From Lachnospiraceae bacterium (GTDB taxonomy: Bacteria > Bacillota > Clostridia > Lachnospirales > Lachnospiraceae): 64,000 nucleotides of DNA. Positions 1-8,476 of this stretch are shown piece by piece; the stretch's first letter is position 1, and the number at the start of each line of letters is the position of its first letter. The notes beneath the pieces are model-generated. The model was not told where the DNA came from. It saw only the letters and a program-made list of their open reading frames with translations, and ran no database searches. A program made the translations under genes and the position numbers. The stretch spans positions 56,831-120,830 of the forward strand of contig CAJTGD010000017.1 in NCBI GenBank assembly GCA_910575475.1. The letters are read 5' to 3'.

Positions 1-849
1 ATTGCGGACCGGTTTCCTTCCCCGCTGGATGCTGCGTTTCTGATGAAAAACGGGATCCGGGAGCGGTTCGGCTTTACGGTCAATATCGGGATCTCGGAGA
101 ACAAGCTGCTGGCAAAGATGGCCTCGGATTTTGAAAAGCCGGACAAGGTACATACACTGTTTTTAAGAGAAGTGCCCGTGAAAATGTGGCCTCTGCCTCT
201 GGGAGAATTATTTATGGCGGGGCGCTCCAGCGTGGAGGCACTGAAAAAACTGGAGATCAATACCATCGGAGACCTGGCGAACGCGGACTTGAGCCTGATC
301 GAACTGCACCTGAAAAGCCACGGGAAAATGCTGTGGGAGTTTGCCAACGGCATCGACCATTCGCCTGTCCAGTGGGAGCAGGCGGAAGCCAAGGGAATCG
401 GAAATTCTACTACATTGGCGGAGGATGCCGCCACCTATGAGGAGGTCAGGGAAGTGTTTGTGGGACTGGCGGAGAGTGTGGGAAGGAGACTGCGCAAAGC
501 CGGGCAGAAGGCCAATATGGTCAGCATGGAGATTAAATATCATGATTTTCAGTCCATGTCCCATCAGACCCAGCTTCCGAAACCCACCAGCGATGAGCAG
601 GTCTTGCTGGATACCGCATGCAGGCTGTTTCAGGAGGCATGGACCGGGGAACCGGTGCGTCTCTTAGGGATCCGCACGGCAAAGCTGGTGGACGCGGGGG
701 AACCGGAGCAGATGTCCATCTTTGACCTGGAGCCGCAAAAGCCTGTGGATGAAAAGCGGCAGAGGCTGAATGCGGCGATGAATCAGATCAGGAAAAAATA
801 TGGGGACGACGCGGTGATGAAGGCCAGCAGGATGAAGAAAGTAAAATAG
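1..849 (+). CDS. Y-family DNA polymerase (DinB/Pol IV-like), 5' end outside window
   Basis: Translesion DNA polymerase, C-terminal 282 residues only. The frame is open from base 1, so the ATG at 43 is internal and the palm catalytic residues lie upstream of the window. Visible parts are the end of the palm (ISENKLLAKMASDF), the helix-hairpin-helix thumb region (LKKLEINTIGDLA) and the little-finger domain. Near the C-terminus QMSIFDL fits a sliding-clamp binding peptide. The ending KYGDDAVMKASRM is typical of Firmicutes DinB/UmuC-like enzymes. The family bypasses DNA lesions with low fidelity. Whether this is housekeeping Pol IV or a mobile-element UmuC-like copy cannot be decided without the N-terminus. 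Confidence 0.85.
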   Translation: MADRFPSPLDAAFLMKNGIRERFGFTVNIGISENKLLAKMASDFEKPDKVHTLFLREVPVKMWPLPLGELFMAGRSSVEALKKLEINTIGDLANADLSLIELHLKSHGKMLWEFANGIDHSPVQWEQAEAKGIGNSTTLAEDAATYEEVREVFVGLAESVGRRLRKAGQKANMVSMEIKYHDFQSMSHQTQLPKPTSDEQVLLDTACRLFQEAWTGEPVRLLGIRTAKLVDAGEPEQMSIFDLEPQKPVDEKRQRLNAAMNQIRKKYGDDAVMKASRMKKVK

Positions 850-886
850 TGATTCAAAGGGTCTGGGTCAAACAATATAAAATTGA

Positions 887-915
887 TTGGCGATTGTGTA
901 ATTAGTGTGTATAAT
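887..915 (+). promoter_or_regulatory. Sigma-A type promoter in front of the hicAB relic
   Basis: TTGGCG (887-892) and TATAAT (910-915) are separated by 17 bp, 23 bp upstream of the ATG at 938. A consensus promoter survives although the gene behind it is broken. Confidence 0.6.
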
Positions 916-937
916 AACAAAAAAGAGAGGAACGCTA

Positions 938-1454
938 ATGAAGCAGAGAGACCTGATAAAAATTAGAAGCAGCGGGTTTTGTCTTTGAGAGACATGGTCG
1001 AAATCATGATATATACAGACGTGGGAATGAAACAGAAAAGGTTCCAAGGCACAAGGAAGTCAATGAAAATCTGGCAAAGATGATACTGAGAAAATGGAAA
1101 TTATCAGCGGATGCAATTGAAATGGCAAGGGATGCGATCGGGCTGTCTGGAATCTCCATGGAAGATCAGAAAGAAGAGATTCCAATTCCATCAGACCATG
1201 ATACAGCGATAGAAAAGGTACAGCAAGATACGGAGATCGTCGATTTTTCAAAAGGAATTCTAACCTATGTGGATGTTGATTTTTCCGAGTACAGGAAAAA
1301 AGTGGATACAAAAACAGTCAGAAGGAATGTGGCATTGCCGAGCTGGCTGAACTATGAAGCCGAGCATGCCGGCATCAATGTTTCAAGAGTGCTGCAGGAA
1401 GCATTAATGAATGTTCTGAATGTGAAAAGAAACGAAGCAGCAGGACGCAGATAA
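938..1454 (+). pseudogene. Decayed hicA-hicB toxin-antitoxin module fused by deletion
   Basis: The ATG at 938 starts a HicA-like mRNA interferase (MKQRDLIK). The frame breaks in an A-run around 957-962 and meets a stop after about 16 codons. Shifting frame restores HicA: EAAGFVFERHGRNHDIY, then VPRHKEVNENLAKMILRKW, including the catalytic His region. The open frame continues straight into the C-terminal half of a HicB antitoxin: AIEMARDAIGLSGISMED, ITYVDVDFSEYRKK-like residues, then a ribbon-helix-helix domain (LPSWLNYEAEHAGINVSRVLQEAL). The hicA stop, intergenic region and HicB N-terminal half are missing, so a deletion fused the two genes. Translation from the ATG at 1080 would give a 124-aa HicB-like DNA-binding remnant. 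An upstream promoter remains. Confidence 0.8.
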
Positions 1455-1468
1455 AAGAGTAGATAAAG

Positions 1469-1524
1469 AAACGTCCGCTTTCCGATATGACAGTATGAAA
1501 GCTGTGGAAGGAAAGCGGACGTTT
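1469..1524. terminator. Bidirectional rho-independent terminator
   Basis: A perfect 15-bp inverted repeat (1469-1483 with 1510-1524) is followed by T-rich sequence on both strands. It sits between the converging hicAB relic and vanZ-like gene and can terminate both. Confidence 0.7.
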
Positions 1525-1578
1525 TCGTTTGTCTATGCTAAGGAACTGTCTCCAAATCGCTTACTATTTTTTCAGTTC

Positions 1579-2184
1579 CTAATACCGCGATCGTCTGCGC
1601 CGCGCTGCTTCCTGCCGGCGTATGTATTCCCGCCGCCGCTGTGCTTCTTCCCGTCTGGCCCGCTTCCGGTAGGCAAATTCCTCCTGCCTTCTGGCAGAGC
1701 GGGCCGGGGCCAGAAAGACCCAGCAGATGATCTGGACGGTCATGATCCCGAAAAAAGCGCCGATGCTGTCGATGCCCACATCCTTTACCGAGGGGCCGCG
1801 TCCGGCGACAAAGGACTGGTGGTATTCGTCCCCAGCCGCGAAGGCGACGCAGATGAACCCGGCCACCAGCATCAGCGGGAATCCCCGCAGCCCGTACACA
1901 TAGAACGGAAAGGAAACCGCAACGGCCAGCAGAAAATATTCCGTCATATGTGCCAGCTTCCGGACCGGATATCCGATCTGGTCCGCATAATCCGCAATCT
2001 GTGTCTCATCCAGTCCTTTATCCAGGATTTCATTTCCAATTTCCACAATCTTATAGCTGACCTGATAGCTCAGATTGCCCGAAACATTCCCATCCTGGGC
2101 AGAAAAGCCGTAGATGACGTACATCATGGCAAGGGCTGGAAGAAAAGACAAAGGTTTCAAAAAGAATAGGATAATATGCTTCAT
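1579..2184 (-). CDS. VanZ family membrane protein
   Basis: About 201 aa. The start at 2184 is preferred over an upstream ATG (2247) because GGAG lies 9 nt before it. The N-terminus (MKHIILFFLKPLSFLPALAMM) is the first of about four membrane segments. The family core is present: FSAQDG, the RKLAHMTEYF motif, and GDEYHQSFVAGRGPSVKDVGID. The C-terminus is a strongly basic Arg-rich tail (RRQEEFAYRKRARREEAQRR), probably cytoplasmic. VanZ itself gives low-level teicoplanin resistance, but most chromosomal members have no known role, so no antibiotic function is claimed. It is monocistronic, converges on the hicAB relic and shares its terminator. Confidence 0.85.
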   Translation of the reverse strand: MKHIILFFLKPLSFLPALAMMYVIYGFSAQDGNVSGNLSYQVSYKIVEIGNEILDKGLDETQIADYADQIGYPVRKLAHMTEYFLLAVAVSFPFYVYGLRGFPLMLVAGFICVAFAAGDEYHQSFVAGRGPSVKDVGIDSIGAFFGIMTVQIICWVFLAPARSARRQEEFAYRKRARREEAQRRREYIRRQEAARRRRSRY

Positions 2185-2394
2185 AAATGACCGCTCCATA
2201 AAATAATGTAAACCAAGTGCTTCTTTATGTATCATGCCGCAATTCACAGAACAAAACCATGACCTGCGGCTTCATAGTTTTTAAGTATGCCACGAAATGC
2301 CGGATTTGTAAACAAAAATCAATAAGGAAGTCAGGAAGCTTCAAAATAATAATCAGCTGCAGATATATCAGATTATTTGTTTCAGATTCCTTAT

Positions 2395-2423
2395 TTGCAA
2401 CCCGGGCTTCTTTGTGGTATTCT
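2395..2423 (+). promoter_or_regulatory. Sigma-A promoter of the murE operon
   Basis: TTGCAA (2395-2400), a 17-bp spacer and TATTCT (2418-2423). The predicted transcript has an untranslated leader of about 115 nt before the murE start at 2548. Confidence 0.6.
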
Positions 2424-2547
2424 ATACAAGGAAAAATAGAGCGGTTCGAGGCAGCAGGCTTGAAACCGCTGCTGTTCACAGCAGCCGGAAGCAGTCTGTA
2501 TCCATTCGGACTGTGATGGAATCATGCTCTTTCAAGGAGGAACCTAC

Positions 2548-4008
2548 ATGAAGCTGAGCCAGTTATTAGAACGTTTACAATACGAGGTGATACAGGGCAG
2601 CGACCAGATTGAGATCTCGACCCTGATCAACGATTCAAGAAAGGCGGAGAAGGGCGCTGCGTTTGTCTGCATCAGCGGCGCGGTCTCGGACGGACACCGG
2701 TTTGCAAGGGAGGTTGTGGAAAAAGGCGCATCGGCCCTCATCGTAGAAAAAGAAGTGGATGTACCGGGGGATGTGACTGTGATCCGGATGCAGGACACCC
2801 GATATGGGCTGGCACTGATGTCCGCCGCCTATTTCGGCTATCCGGCGGAAAAATTAAAGATCATCGGCATCACCGGAACCAAGGGAAAGACCACCACCAC
2901 CTATATGATCAAGTCCATCCTGGAGGATGTGGGACACAAGGTGGGGCTGATCGGGACCATCGAGGCGGTCATCGGGGAAAAGAAGATCCCGGCAGCCAAC
3001 ACCACGCCGGAATCCTACACCATCCACCAGTATTTTGCGGAAATGGTGGAGGCGGGCTGCGACAGCGTGGTCATGGAGGTTTCCTCCCAGGGGCTGATGC
3101 TGCACCGGACCGCGGGGATCCCCTTTGAGATCGGGATCTTTACCAACCTGGGCCATGACCACATCGGCCCCAACGAGCATAAGGATTTTGAGGATTACAA
3201 ACGGTGCAAGGGACTGCTTTTCAAGCAGTGCAGGCTGGGAATCGCCAACATAGACGATCCCTGGTATGAGGATGTGTTCCGGGGCGCGACCTGTCGGGTG
3301 GAGACCTTCGGGCTTTCGGAAAAAGCGGACCTTCGGGCGGAGGATACCCACCTGGTATCCAGACCGGGCTATCTGGGAGTCGCGTATCATGTCAGCGGAA
3401 CCATGGATTTTGATGTGGAGATCGACATTCCTGGGACATTCAGCGTCTACAATTCCCTGACAGCCATTGCAGTGTGCGGACATTTCGGGGTACAGCCGGA
3501 GGTGATCCAGAAGGCATTGAAGGCGGCGAAGGTCAAGGGACGGATCGAGATGGTGAAGGTGTCGGATGACTTTACCCTGATGATCGATTACGCCCATAAT
3601 GCCATGAGCCTGGAAAGCCTTCTGACCACCTTGAAGGAATACCATCCAGCCCGTCTGGTGTGTCTCTTCGGATGCGGGGGGAACCGTTCCAAAGACCGCA
3701 GATACGAGATGGGCGAGGTGTCCGGGCGGCTGGCGGATCTGTCCATCATCACATCCGATAATCCCCGGTTTGAGGAGCCCCAGGCCATCATCGATGATAT
3801 CAAGGTGGGGATTGGAAAAACCTCCGGAAAATACGTGGAGATCTGTGACCGCAAGGAGGCCATCCGTTATGCCATTGCCAACGGACAGCCGGGAGATGTG
3901 ATCGTGCTGGCCGGAAAAGGACATGAGGATTATCAGGAGATCAAAGGGAAAAAATACCCCATGGACGAACGGGTGCTCATCGCGGAGGTACTGGAGGAGC
4001 TGTCGTAG
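2548..4008 (+). CDS. murE: UDP-N-acetylmuramoyl-tripeptide ligase, meso-diaminopimelate type
   Basis: Cytoplasmic Mur ligase of 486 aa that adds the third peptide residue to UDP-MurNAc-L-Ala-D-Glu using ATP. The start at 2548 follows a perfect AAGGAGG. The ATP loop GITGTKGKTTT lies near residues 106-116, the central domain carries NTTPES and EVSSQGL, and the C-terminal domain has SDNPRFEEP near residue 404. The DNPR motif is the known marker of meso-DAP rather than L-lysine specificity, so a DAP-type cell wall is predicted. It is the first gene of a dense co-directional run, with priA starting 2 nt after its stop. Length is normal. Confidence 0.95.
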   Translation: MKLSQLLERLQYEVIQGSDQIEISTLINDSRKAEKGAAFVCISGAVSDGHRFAREVVEKGASALIVEKEVDVPGDVTVIRMQDTRYGLALMSAAYFGYPAEKLKIIGITGTKGKTTTTYMIKSILEDVGHKVGLIGTIEAVIGEKKIPAANTTPESYTIHQYFAEMVEAGCDSVVMEVSSQGLMLHRTAGIPFEIGIFTNLGHDHIGPNEHKDFEDYKRCKGLLFKQCRLGIANIDDPWYEDVFRGATCRVETFGLSEKADLRAEDTHLVSRPGYLGVAYHVSGTMDFDVEIDIPGTFSVYNSLTAIAVCGHFGVQPEVIQKALKAAKVKGRIEMVKVSDDFTLMIDYAHNAMSLESLLTTLKEYHPARLVCLFGCGGNRSKDRRYEMGEVSGRLADLSIITSDNPRFEEPQAIIDDIKVGIGKTSGKYVEICDRKEAIRYAIANGQPGDVIVLAGKGHEDYQEIKGKKYPMDERVLIAEVLEELS

Positions 4009-4010
4009 AC

Positions 4011-6239
4011 GTGTACGCAAATATTATCATAGATATCACTCATGAAAAACTGGATAAGATCTTTCAGTACGCCGTGCCTTCCCGTCTGGAAGGCGCCCTT
4101 GCGGCGGGCTGTGAGGTGGAGGTTCCTTTTGGAAAAGGAAACCGGCTGACCAAAGGTTATGTCATCGGCTTTGCAGAACAGTGCGACTACGATCCCGCGA
4201 AGATCAAGGAAATCCAGGACATTTCCCAAAAGGGCATTGCCATCGAGGGGAAACTGGTGGCCCTCGCGGCCTGGATGAAGGACCACTACGGCGGCACCAT
4301 GATCCAGGCCTTGAAGATGGTCCTGCCGATCCGGCAGCAGGAGAAGGAAAAGGTGAAGAAAAAGCTCCGCCTTCTGCTGGATGAGACGGAAGGAAGGGAG
4401 AAGCTGGAATATTACCTGCACAAAAACCAGAGAGCCAGAGCCAGGCTTCTGGCAGCGCTTTTAGACGACCCGGTGCTGGATTATGAGCTGGTCAATAAAA
4501 AGCTGAACATCCCTCTTTCCGTGGTGCGGGCCCTGGAGGAGCAGGGCGTGGCCGCGCTGGAATCAGAGCGGGTGTACCGGAATCCGGTGAAACACAGGGA
4601 AGAAGCCCCGAAGCCGATCACATTTACGGAGGAACAGCAGTATGCCGTCGACCGGTTCTGGGAAGACTACGAAAAAGGGCGGTATGGGACGTACCTGATC
4701 CACGGCGTCACCGGCAGCGGCAAGACAGAGGTCTATATCGAGATGATCCGCCGGGTGGTGTTTCGCGGGCGGCAGGCGATCATGCTGATCCCGGAGATCG
4801 CGCTGACCTTCCAGACCGTCATGCGGTTTTACCGCTGCTTCGGCGACCGGGTGTCCATCATGCATTCCCGGCTGTCCGCGGGGGAGCGGTATGACCAGAT
4901 GATGCGGGCCAAAGAGGGAAACATCGACGTGATGATCGGGCCCCGTTCCGCATTGTTCACGCCGTTTCCCAATCTGGGGCTGGTGGTCATCGACGAGGAG
5001 CATGAAAATACCTACAAAAGCGAGCAGGTGCCGCGCTTCCATGCCCGGGAGACGGCCATCGCCCGGGCAGAGATGGAGCAGGCCAGCGTGGTGCTGGGCT
5101 CCGCTACCCCTTCCCTGGAGGCCATGTACCGGGCAAGGGCCGGAAGCTACCGGCTGCTGGAATTGAAGAACCGTTCCGGGCAGCAGGAGCTGGCCCAGGT
5201 ACATACCGTAGACCTGCGGAAGGAATTAAAGGACGGAAACCGGTCCATCCTCAGCATCCGTCTCCAGGAATTGATGGAGGACCGCCTGGAAAAAAAGGAA
5301 CAGATCATGCTGTTTTTAAACCGCCGGGGCTATGCCGGCTTCGTTTCCTGCCGGGAATGCGGTTATGTGGCAAAATGCCCCCACTGCGACGTGTCCTTAT
5401 CCTCCCATCGGAACAAAAAGCTGGTCTGCCACTACTGCGGATATGAGGAAGAAAAAAGCGATACCTGTCCGGAATGCGGTTCCAGGCACATCGGGGAATT
5501 CCGGGCAGGGACCCAGCAGATCGAGGACATTGTAAAGGCGCGGTTCTCCGAGGCGCGGGTGCTGCGGATGGATATGGACACTACCAGGGAAAAGGACGGA
5601 CACGAAAAGATCCTGGCCGCGTTTGCCAATGAGGAAGCGGATGTGCTGGTGGGCACCCAGATGATCGTGAAGGGACATGACTTTCCCAACGTGACCCTGG
5701 TGGGCATTCTGGCTGCGGATATGTCTTTGTACGCAGACGATTACCGGGCAGGAGAGCGGACCTTCCAGCTTCTGGCCCAGGCCGCGGGACGGGCGGGCAG
5801 AGGACAGAAGAAGGGGGAGGCAGTGATCCAGACCTACAGTCCACAGCATTATGCTATTGTGACGGCGGCGGCCCAGGATTACGGAGCATTTTATGAGGAA
5901 GAGATCCGCTACCGGGAGCTGATGGGATATCCCCCTGTGGAAAATCTGCTGGCAGTGCTGGTAAGCTGCAGGGATGAAGCGCTCCTGGAAACAGGCTGCA
6001 GGTATCTGAGAAAATATGCCCTCCGGGTAAAAGGCAGGGAACAGGTGGAGCTGATCGGGCCTGCCAGCCCGGGAATCGGAAAAATTAATGATATATATCG
6101 AAAAGTACTCTACCTAAAAACAAAAAGATATGATACACTAGTAACGATGAAAAATCGATTGGAACAATATATTGAAGTGAATGCAGGATTTAACACCATG
6201 CGGATTCAGTTTGATTTCAATCCCATGCAGGTCTTTTGA
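4011..6239 (+). CDS. priA: Primosomal protein N', replication restart helicase
   Basis: 742-aa superfamily 2 3'-5' DNA helicase that reloads the replisome at stalled forks. It begins with GTG two bases after the murE stop, with the ribosome site inside murE (GGAGGAGC). The N-terminal DNA-binding region starts MYANIIIDITHEKLDK. Walker A is GVTGSGKTE near residue 234 and the helicase II motif is VIDEEH near 327. Paired zinc-binding cysteines CRECGYVAKCPHC, CHYCG and CPECG lie at about 447-492, followed by the motif region GTQMIVKGHDFPNV and QAAGRAGRG. All family landmarks are present. The 3' end is AT-richer than the rest. Confidence 0.96.
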   Translation: MYANIIIDITHEKLDKIFQYAVPSRLEGALAAGCEVEVPFGKGNRLTKGYVIGFAEQCDYDPAKIKEIQDISQKGIAIEGKLVALAAWMKDHYGGTMIQALKMVLPIRQQEKEKVKKKLRLLLDETEGREKLEYYLHKNQRARARLLAALLDDPVLDYELVNKKLNIPLSVVRALEEQGVAALESERVYRNPVKHREEAPKPITFTEEQQYAVDRFWEDYEKGRYGTYLIHGVTGSGKTEVYIEMIRRVVFRGRQAIMLIPEIALTFQTVMRFYRCFGDRVSIMHSRLSAGERYDQMMRAKEGNIDVMIGPRSALFTPFPNLGLVVIDEEHENTYKSEQVPRFHARETAIARAEMEQASVVLGSATPSLEAMYRARAGSYRLLELKNRSGQQELAQVHTVDLRKELKDGNRSILSIRLQELMEDRLEKKEQIMLFLNRRGYAGFVSCRECGYVAKCPHCDVSLSSHRNKKLVCHYCGYEEEKSDTCPECGSRHIGEFRAGTQQIEDIVKARFSEARVLRMDMDTTREKDGHEKILAAFANEEADVLVGTQMIVKGHDFPNVTLVGILAADMSLYADDYRAGERTFQLLAQAAGRAGRGQKKGEAVIQTYSPQHYAIVTAAAQDYGAFYEEEIRYRELMGYPPVENLLAVLVSCRDEALLETGCRYLRKYALRVKGREQVELIGPASPGIGKINDIYRKVLYLKTKRYDTLVTMKNRLEQYIEVNAGFNTMRIQFDFNPMQVF

Positions 6240-6281
6240 CAGGCTGACTATGAATGATAAATCAGGAGGATAGAAAGAGTT

Positions 6282-6761
6282 ATGGCAATAAGAGAGGTTC
6301 GGGAGATGGGAGACGATATTCTGACAAAACCGTGTAAGCCGGTTCCCAAGATGACGCTCCGCACGAGGATTTTGATCCATGATATGCTGGATACCATGTA
6401 CGAAAAAGCCGGCGTGGGACTGGCAGCCCCCCAGGTGGGGATCTTGAAGCAGATCGTAGTGATCGATATCGGGGACGGGGAAGGCCCTCTGATACTGATC
6501 AATCCGGAGGTGATCGAGGCATCGGGCAGCCAGACCGGAGAGGAAGCGTGCATCAGTGTTCCGGGAAAATACGGGATTGTGACCAGGCCCAATTATGTTA
6601 GGGTGCGGGCCTGCAACGAGGATATGGAAGAAGTCGAGATTGAAGGCGAAGAACTCTTAGCCAGGGCATTGTGCCATGAGATCGATCATTTATCAGGAAA
6701 GTTATATGTATACAAGACAGAGGACGGACTTCACGATGCCGCTCCTGAGGAGGACGAATAG
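6282..6761 (+). CDS. def: Peptide deformylase with variant EACIS motif
   Basis: 159-aa metalloenzyme that removes the formyl group from nascent proteins. It has motif 1 [10 protein letters not shown] (residues 44-53), motif 2 EEACIS with metal ligand Cys90, and motif 3 HEIDH with His132, Glu133 and His136. Motif 2 is normally EGCLS; here Gly is Ala and Leu is Ile, while the metal ligands and catalytic Glu are intact, so activity is expected. An AGGAGG lies about 12 nt before the ATG. fmt begins immediately after the stop, so the enzymes that remove and add the formyl group are co-transcribed, a common bacterial pairing. Confidence 0.95.
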   Translation: MAIREVREMGDDILTKPCKPVPKMTLRTRILIHDMLDTMYEKAGVGLAAPQVGILKQIVVIDIGDGEGPLILINPEVIEASGSQTGEEACISVPGKYGIVTRPNYVRVRACNEDMEEVEIEGEELLARALCHEIDHLSGKLYVYKTEDGLHDAAPEEDE

Positions 6762-7718
6762 ATGAAAGTAATATTTATGGGAACTCCGGATTTTTCCGTG
6801 GGGACGCTGGAAGCGCTGGCGGAAGCGGGGCATGAGATCTGTCTGGCCGTGACCCAGCCGGATAAGCCGAAGGGAAGAGGCAAGGAGATGCAGTTCCCGC
6901 CGGTGAAGGAAGCGGCCGTGAGCCGTGGGATTCCCGTGTTTCAGCCGAAAAAGGTACGGGATCCGGAATGTGTGGAATATTTGAAGCGTTTTCAGGCAGA
7001 TGTCTGTGTGGTCGTGGCATTCGGCCAGATCCTTCCCAAAGAGATCCTGGATATGACACCCTTCGGATGCATCAATGTCCATGCCTCGCTTCTTCCCAAA
7101 TATCGTGGGGCGGCGCCCATCCAGTGGGCCATCCTACGGGGAGAGCAGGTGACAGGCGTGACCACCATGCAGATGGATGAAGGGTTGGATACCGGCGATA
7201 TGCTTTTAAAGACTGAGGTGCCCATCACCCCGGAGGAGACCGGGGAGAGCCTTCACGATAAGCTCTCCGAGGCCGGAGCCCGGCTTTCGGTGCGGACCCT
7301 GGAAGAGCTTGCGGCGGGAACCCTGCAGCCTCAGAAGCAGGGGGACAGTCCCACCCCCTATGCGAAGATGCTGGATAAAAAAATGGGAAATATTGACTGG
7401 ACCCGTTCCGCCGCCGAGATCGAACGGCTGGTGCGGGGACTCAATTCCTGGCCCAGCGCTTATACCCGGTGGAACGGAAAAGTGATGAAAATCTGGAAAG
7501 CCGGTGTGAGAAATGAAGAAACCGGGCATACTACCGAAAAGGCGGCGCCGGGAACCATCCTTGCGGTGGAAAAGGATTCTTTTTCCGTGCAGACCGGGGA
7601 CGGCGTGCTGCTGGTGGAGGAAGTCCAGCTTCCGGGCAAGAAGCATATGGATGTACAGGCATTTTTAAGAGGAAATGCGGTCGTGCCGGGGACACTGCTC
7701 ACCGCGGCGGAGCCATAG
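6762..7718 (+). CDS. fmt: Methionyl-tRNA formyltransferase
   Basis: 318-aa enzyme that formylates initiator Met-tRNA using 10-formyl-tetrahydrofolate. The N-terminus MKVIFMGTPDFSVGTL and the signature HASLLPKYRGAAPIQWAIL are present, followed by GVTTMQMDEGLDTGDML. The C-terminal tRNA-binding domain contains GLNSWPSAYT. It starts directly after the def stop codon with no gap, and both serve the formyl-methionine cycle of translation initiation. Length is standard for the family. Confidence 0.96.
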   Translation: MKVIFMGTPDFSVGTLEALAEAGHEICLAVTQPDKPKGRGKEMQFPPVKEAAVSRGIPVFQPKKVRDPECVEYLKRFQADVCVVVAFGQILPKEILDMTPFGCINVHASLLPKYRGAAPIQWAILRGEQVTGVTTMQMDEGLDTGDMLLKTEVPITPEETGESLHDKLSEAGARLSVRTLEELAAGTLQPQKQGDSPTPYAKMLDKKMGNIDWTRSAAEIERLVRGLNSWPSAYTRWNGKVMKIWKAGVRNEETGHTTEKAAPGTILAVEKDSFSVQTGDGVLLVEEVQLPGKKHMDVQAFLRGNAVVPGTLLTAAEP

Positions 7719-7736
7719 AAGGGAAAGGAATAAAAA

Positions 7737-8444
7737 ATGGGAATGTTTTATTTGGGATATGATTCGACCTATATACTGGTTTTGATCGGAGTGGCGATCT
7801 GCCTCCTGGCATCCTCCCGCGTGAACAGCGTGTTCCGCAGGTATTCCACGGTCCGGAGCCGTTCCGGGCTGACCGGACGGGAGGCGGCGGAGAGGATCCT
7901 GCGGGCCAACGGGATCTACGATGTGACCGTGCGGCATATTCCGGGCAATCTGACAGACCATTACGATCCCCGGAATAAGACGCTTGGGCTTTCCGATTCG
8001 ACCTACGGTTCCGCTTCCGTGGCGGCCATCGGCGTGGCAGCCCATGAATGCGGCCACGCGGTGCAGCACGCGACAGGCTATGCGCCGCTGAAGTTCCGGG
8101 GAGCATTGGTTCCGGTAGCCAATTTCGGCTCCACCCTGGCATGGCCCCTGATCCTGATCGGATTGCTGATAGGCAGCCGTTCCGCAAGTCTTTTTATCAA
8201 TATGGGGATCCTGCTGTTTTCCGCGGCAGTGCTGTTCCAGCTGGTGACTCTGCCGGTGGAGTTCAATGCTTCCAACCGCGCGGTGAAGGTGCTGGAGACA
8301 ACCGGTATGCTGTATCCTGAGGAGATCCGGCAGACCAAGGCCGTGCTGGGCGCGGCGGCGCTGACCTATGTAGCAAGCGCGGCCTCCGCGATCCTGCAGC
8401 TGCTCCGTCTGCTTTTGATCACCGGAAGACGGAGGAATGACTGA
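7737..8444 (+). CDS. Membrane zinc metallopeptidase, YugP family
   Basis: 235-aa membrane protein of the neutral zinc metallopeptidase 2 group (YugP-like). An N-terminal membrane segment (YDSTYILVLIGVAICLLAS) is followed by a cytoplasmic stretch and the metal site AAHECGHAVQH near residue 102 (HExxH-like with HECGH). Two hydrophobic segments (ANFGSTLAWPLILIGLLIG and the following INMGILLFSAAVLFQLV) and LPVEFNASNRAV follow. The C-terminus is also hydrophobic. The physiological substrate of the family is not established. It lies 18 bp after fmt in the same operon. Confidence 0.88.
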   Translation: MGMFYLGYDSTYILVLIGVAICLLASSRVNSVFRRYSTVRSRSGLTGREAAERILRANGIYDVTVRHIPGNLTDHYDPRNKTLGLSDSTYGSASVAAIGVAAHECGHAVQHATGYAPLKFRGALVPVANFGSTLAWPLILIGLLIGSRSASLFINMGILLFSAAVLFQLVTLPVEFNASNRAVKVLETTGMLYPEEIRQTKAVLGAAALTYVASAASAILQLLRLLLITGRRRND

Positions 8445-8476
8445 GGAAGCATGAACATATAGGAGATATGCAGAGT

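Noticed and set aside
1495..2169. Plus-strand frame opposite the VanZ gene
   Set aside because: Shadow of the VanZ frame; begins inside a terminator hairpin.
2854..4020. 388-codon minus-strand frame opposite murE
   Set aside because: Antisense shadow of a GC-rich conserved gene; no ribosome site or recognisable motifs, while murE on the other strand has all family motifs.
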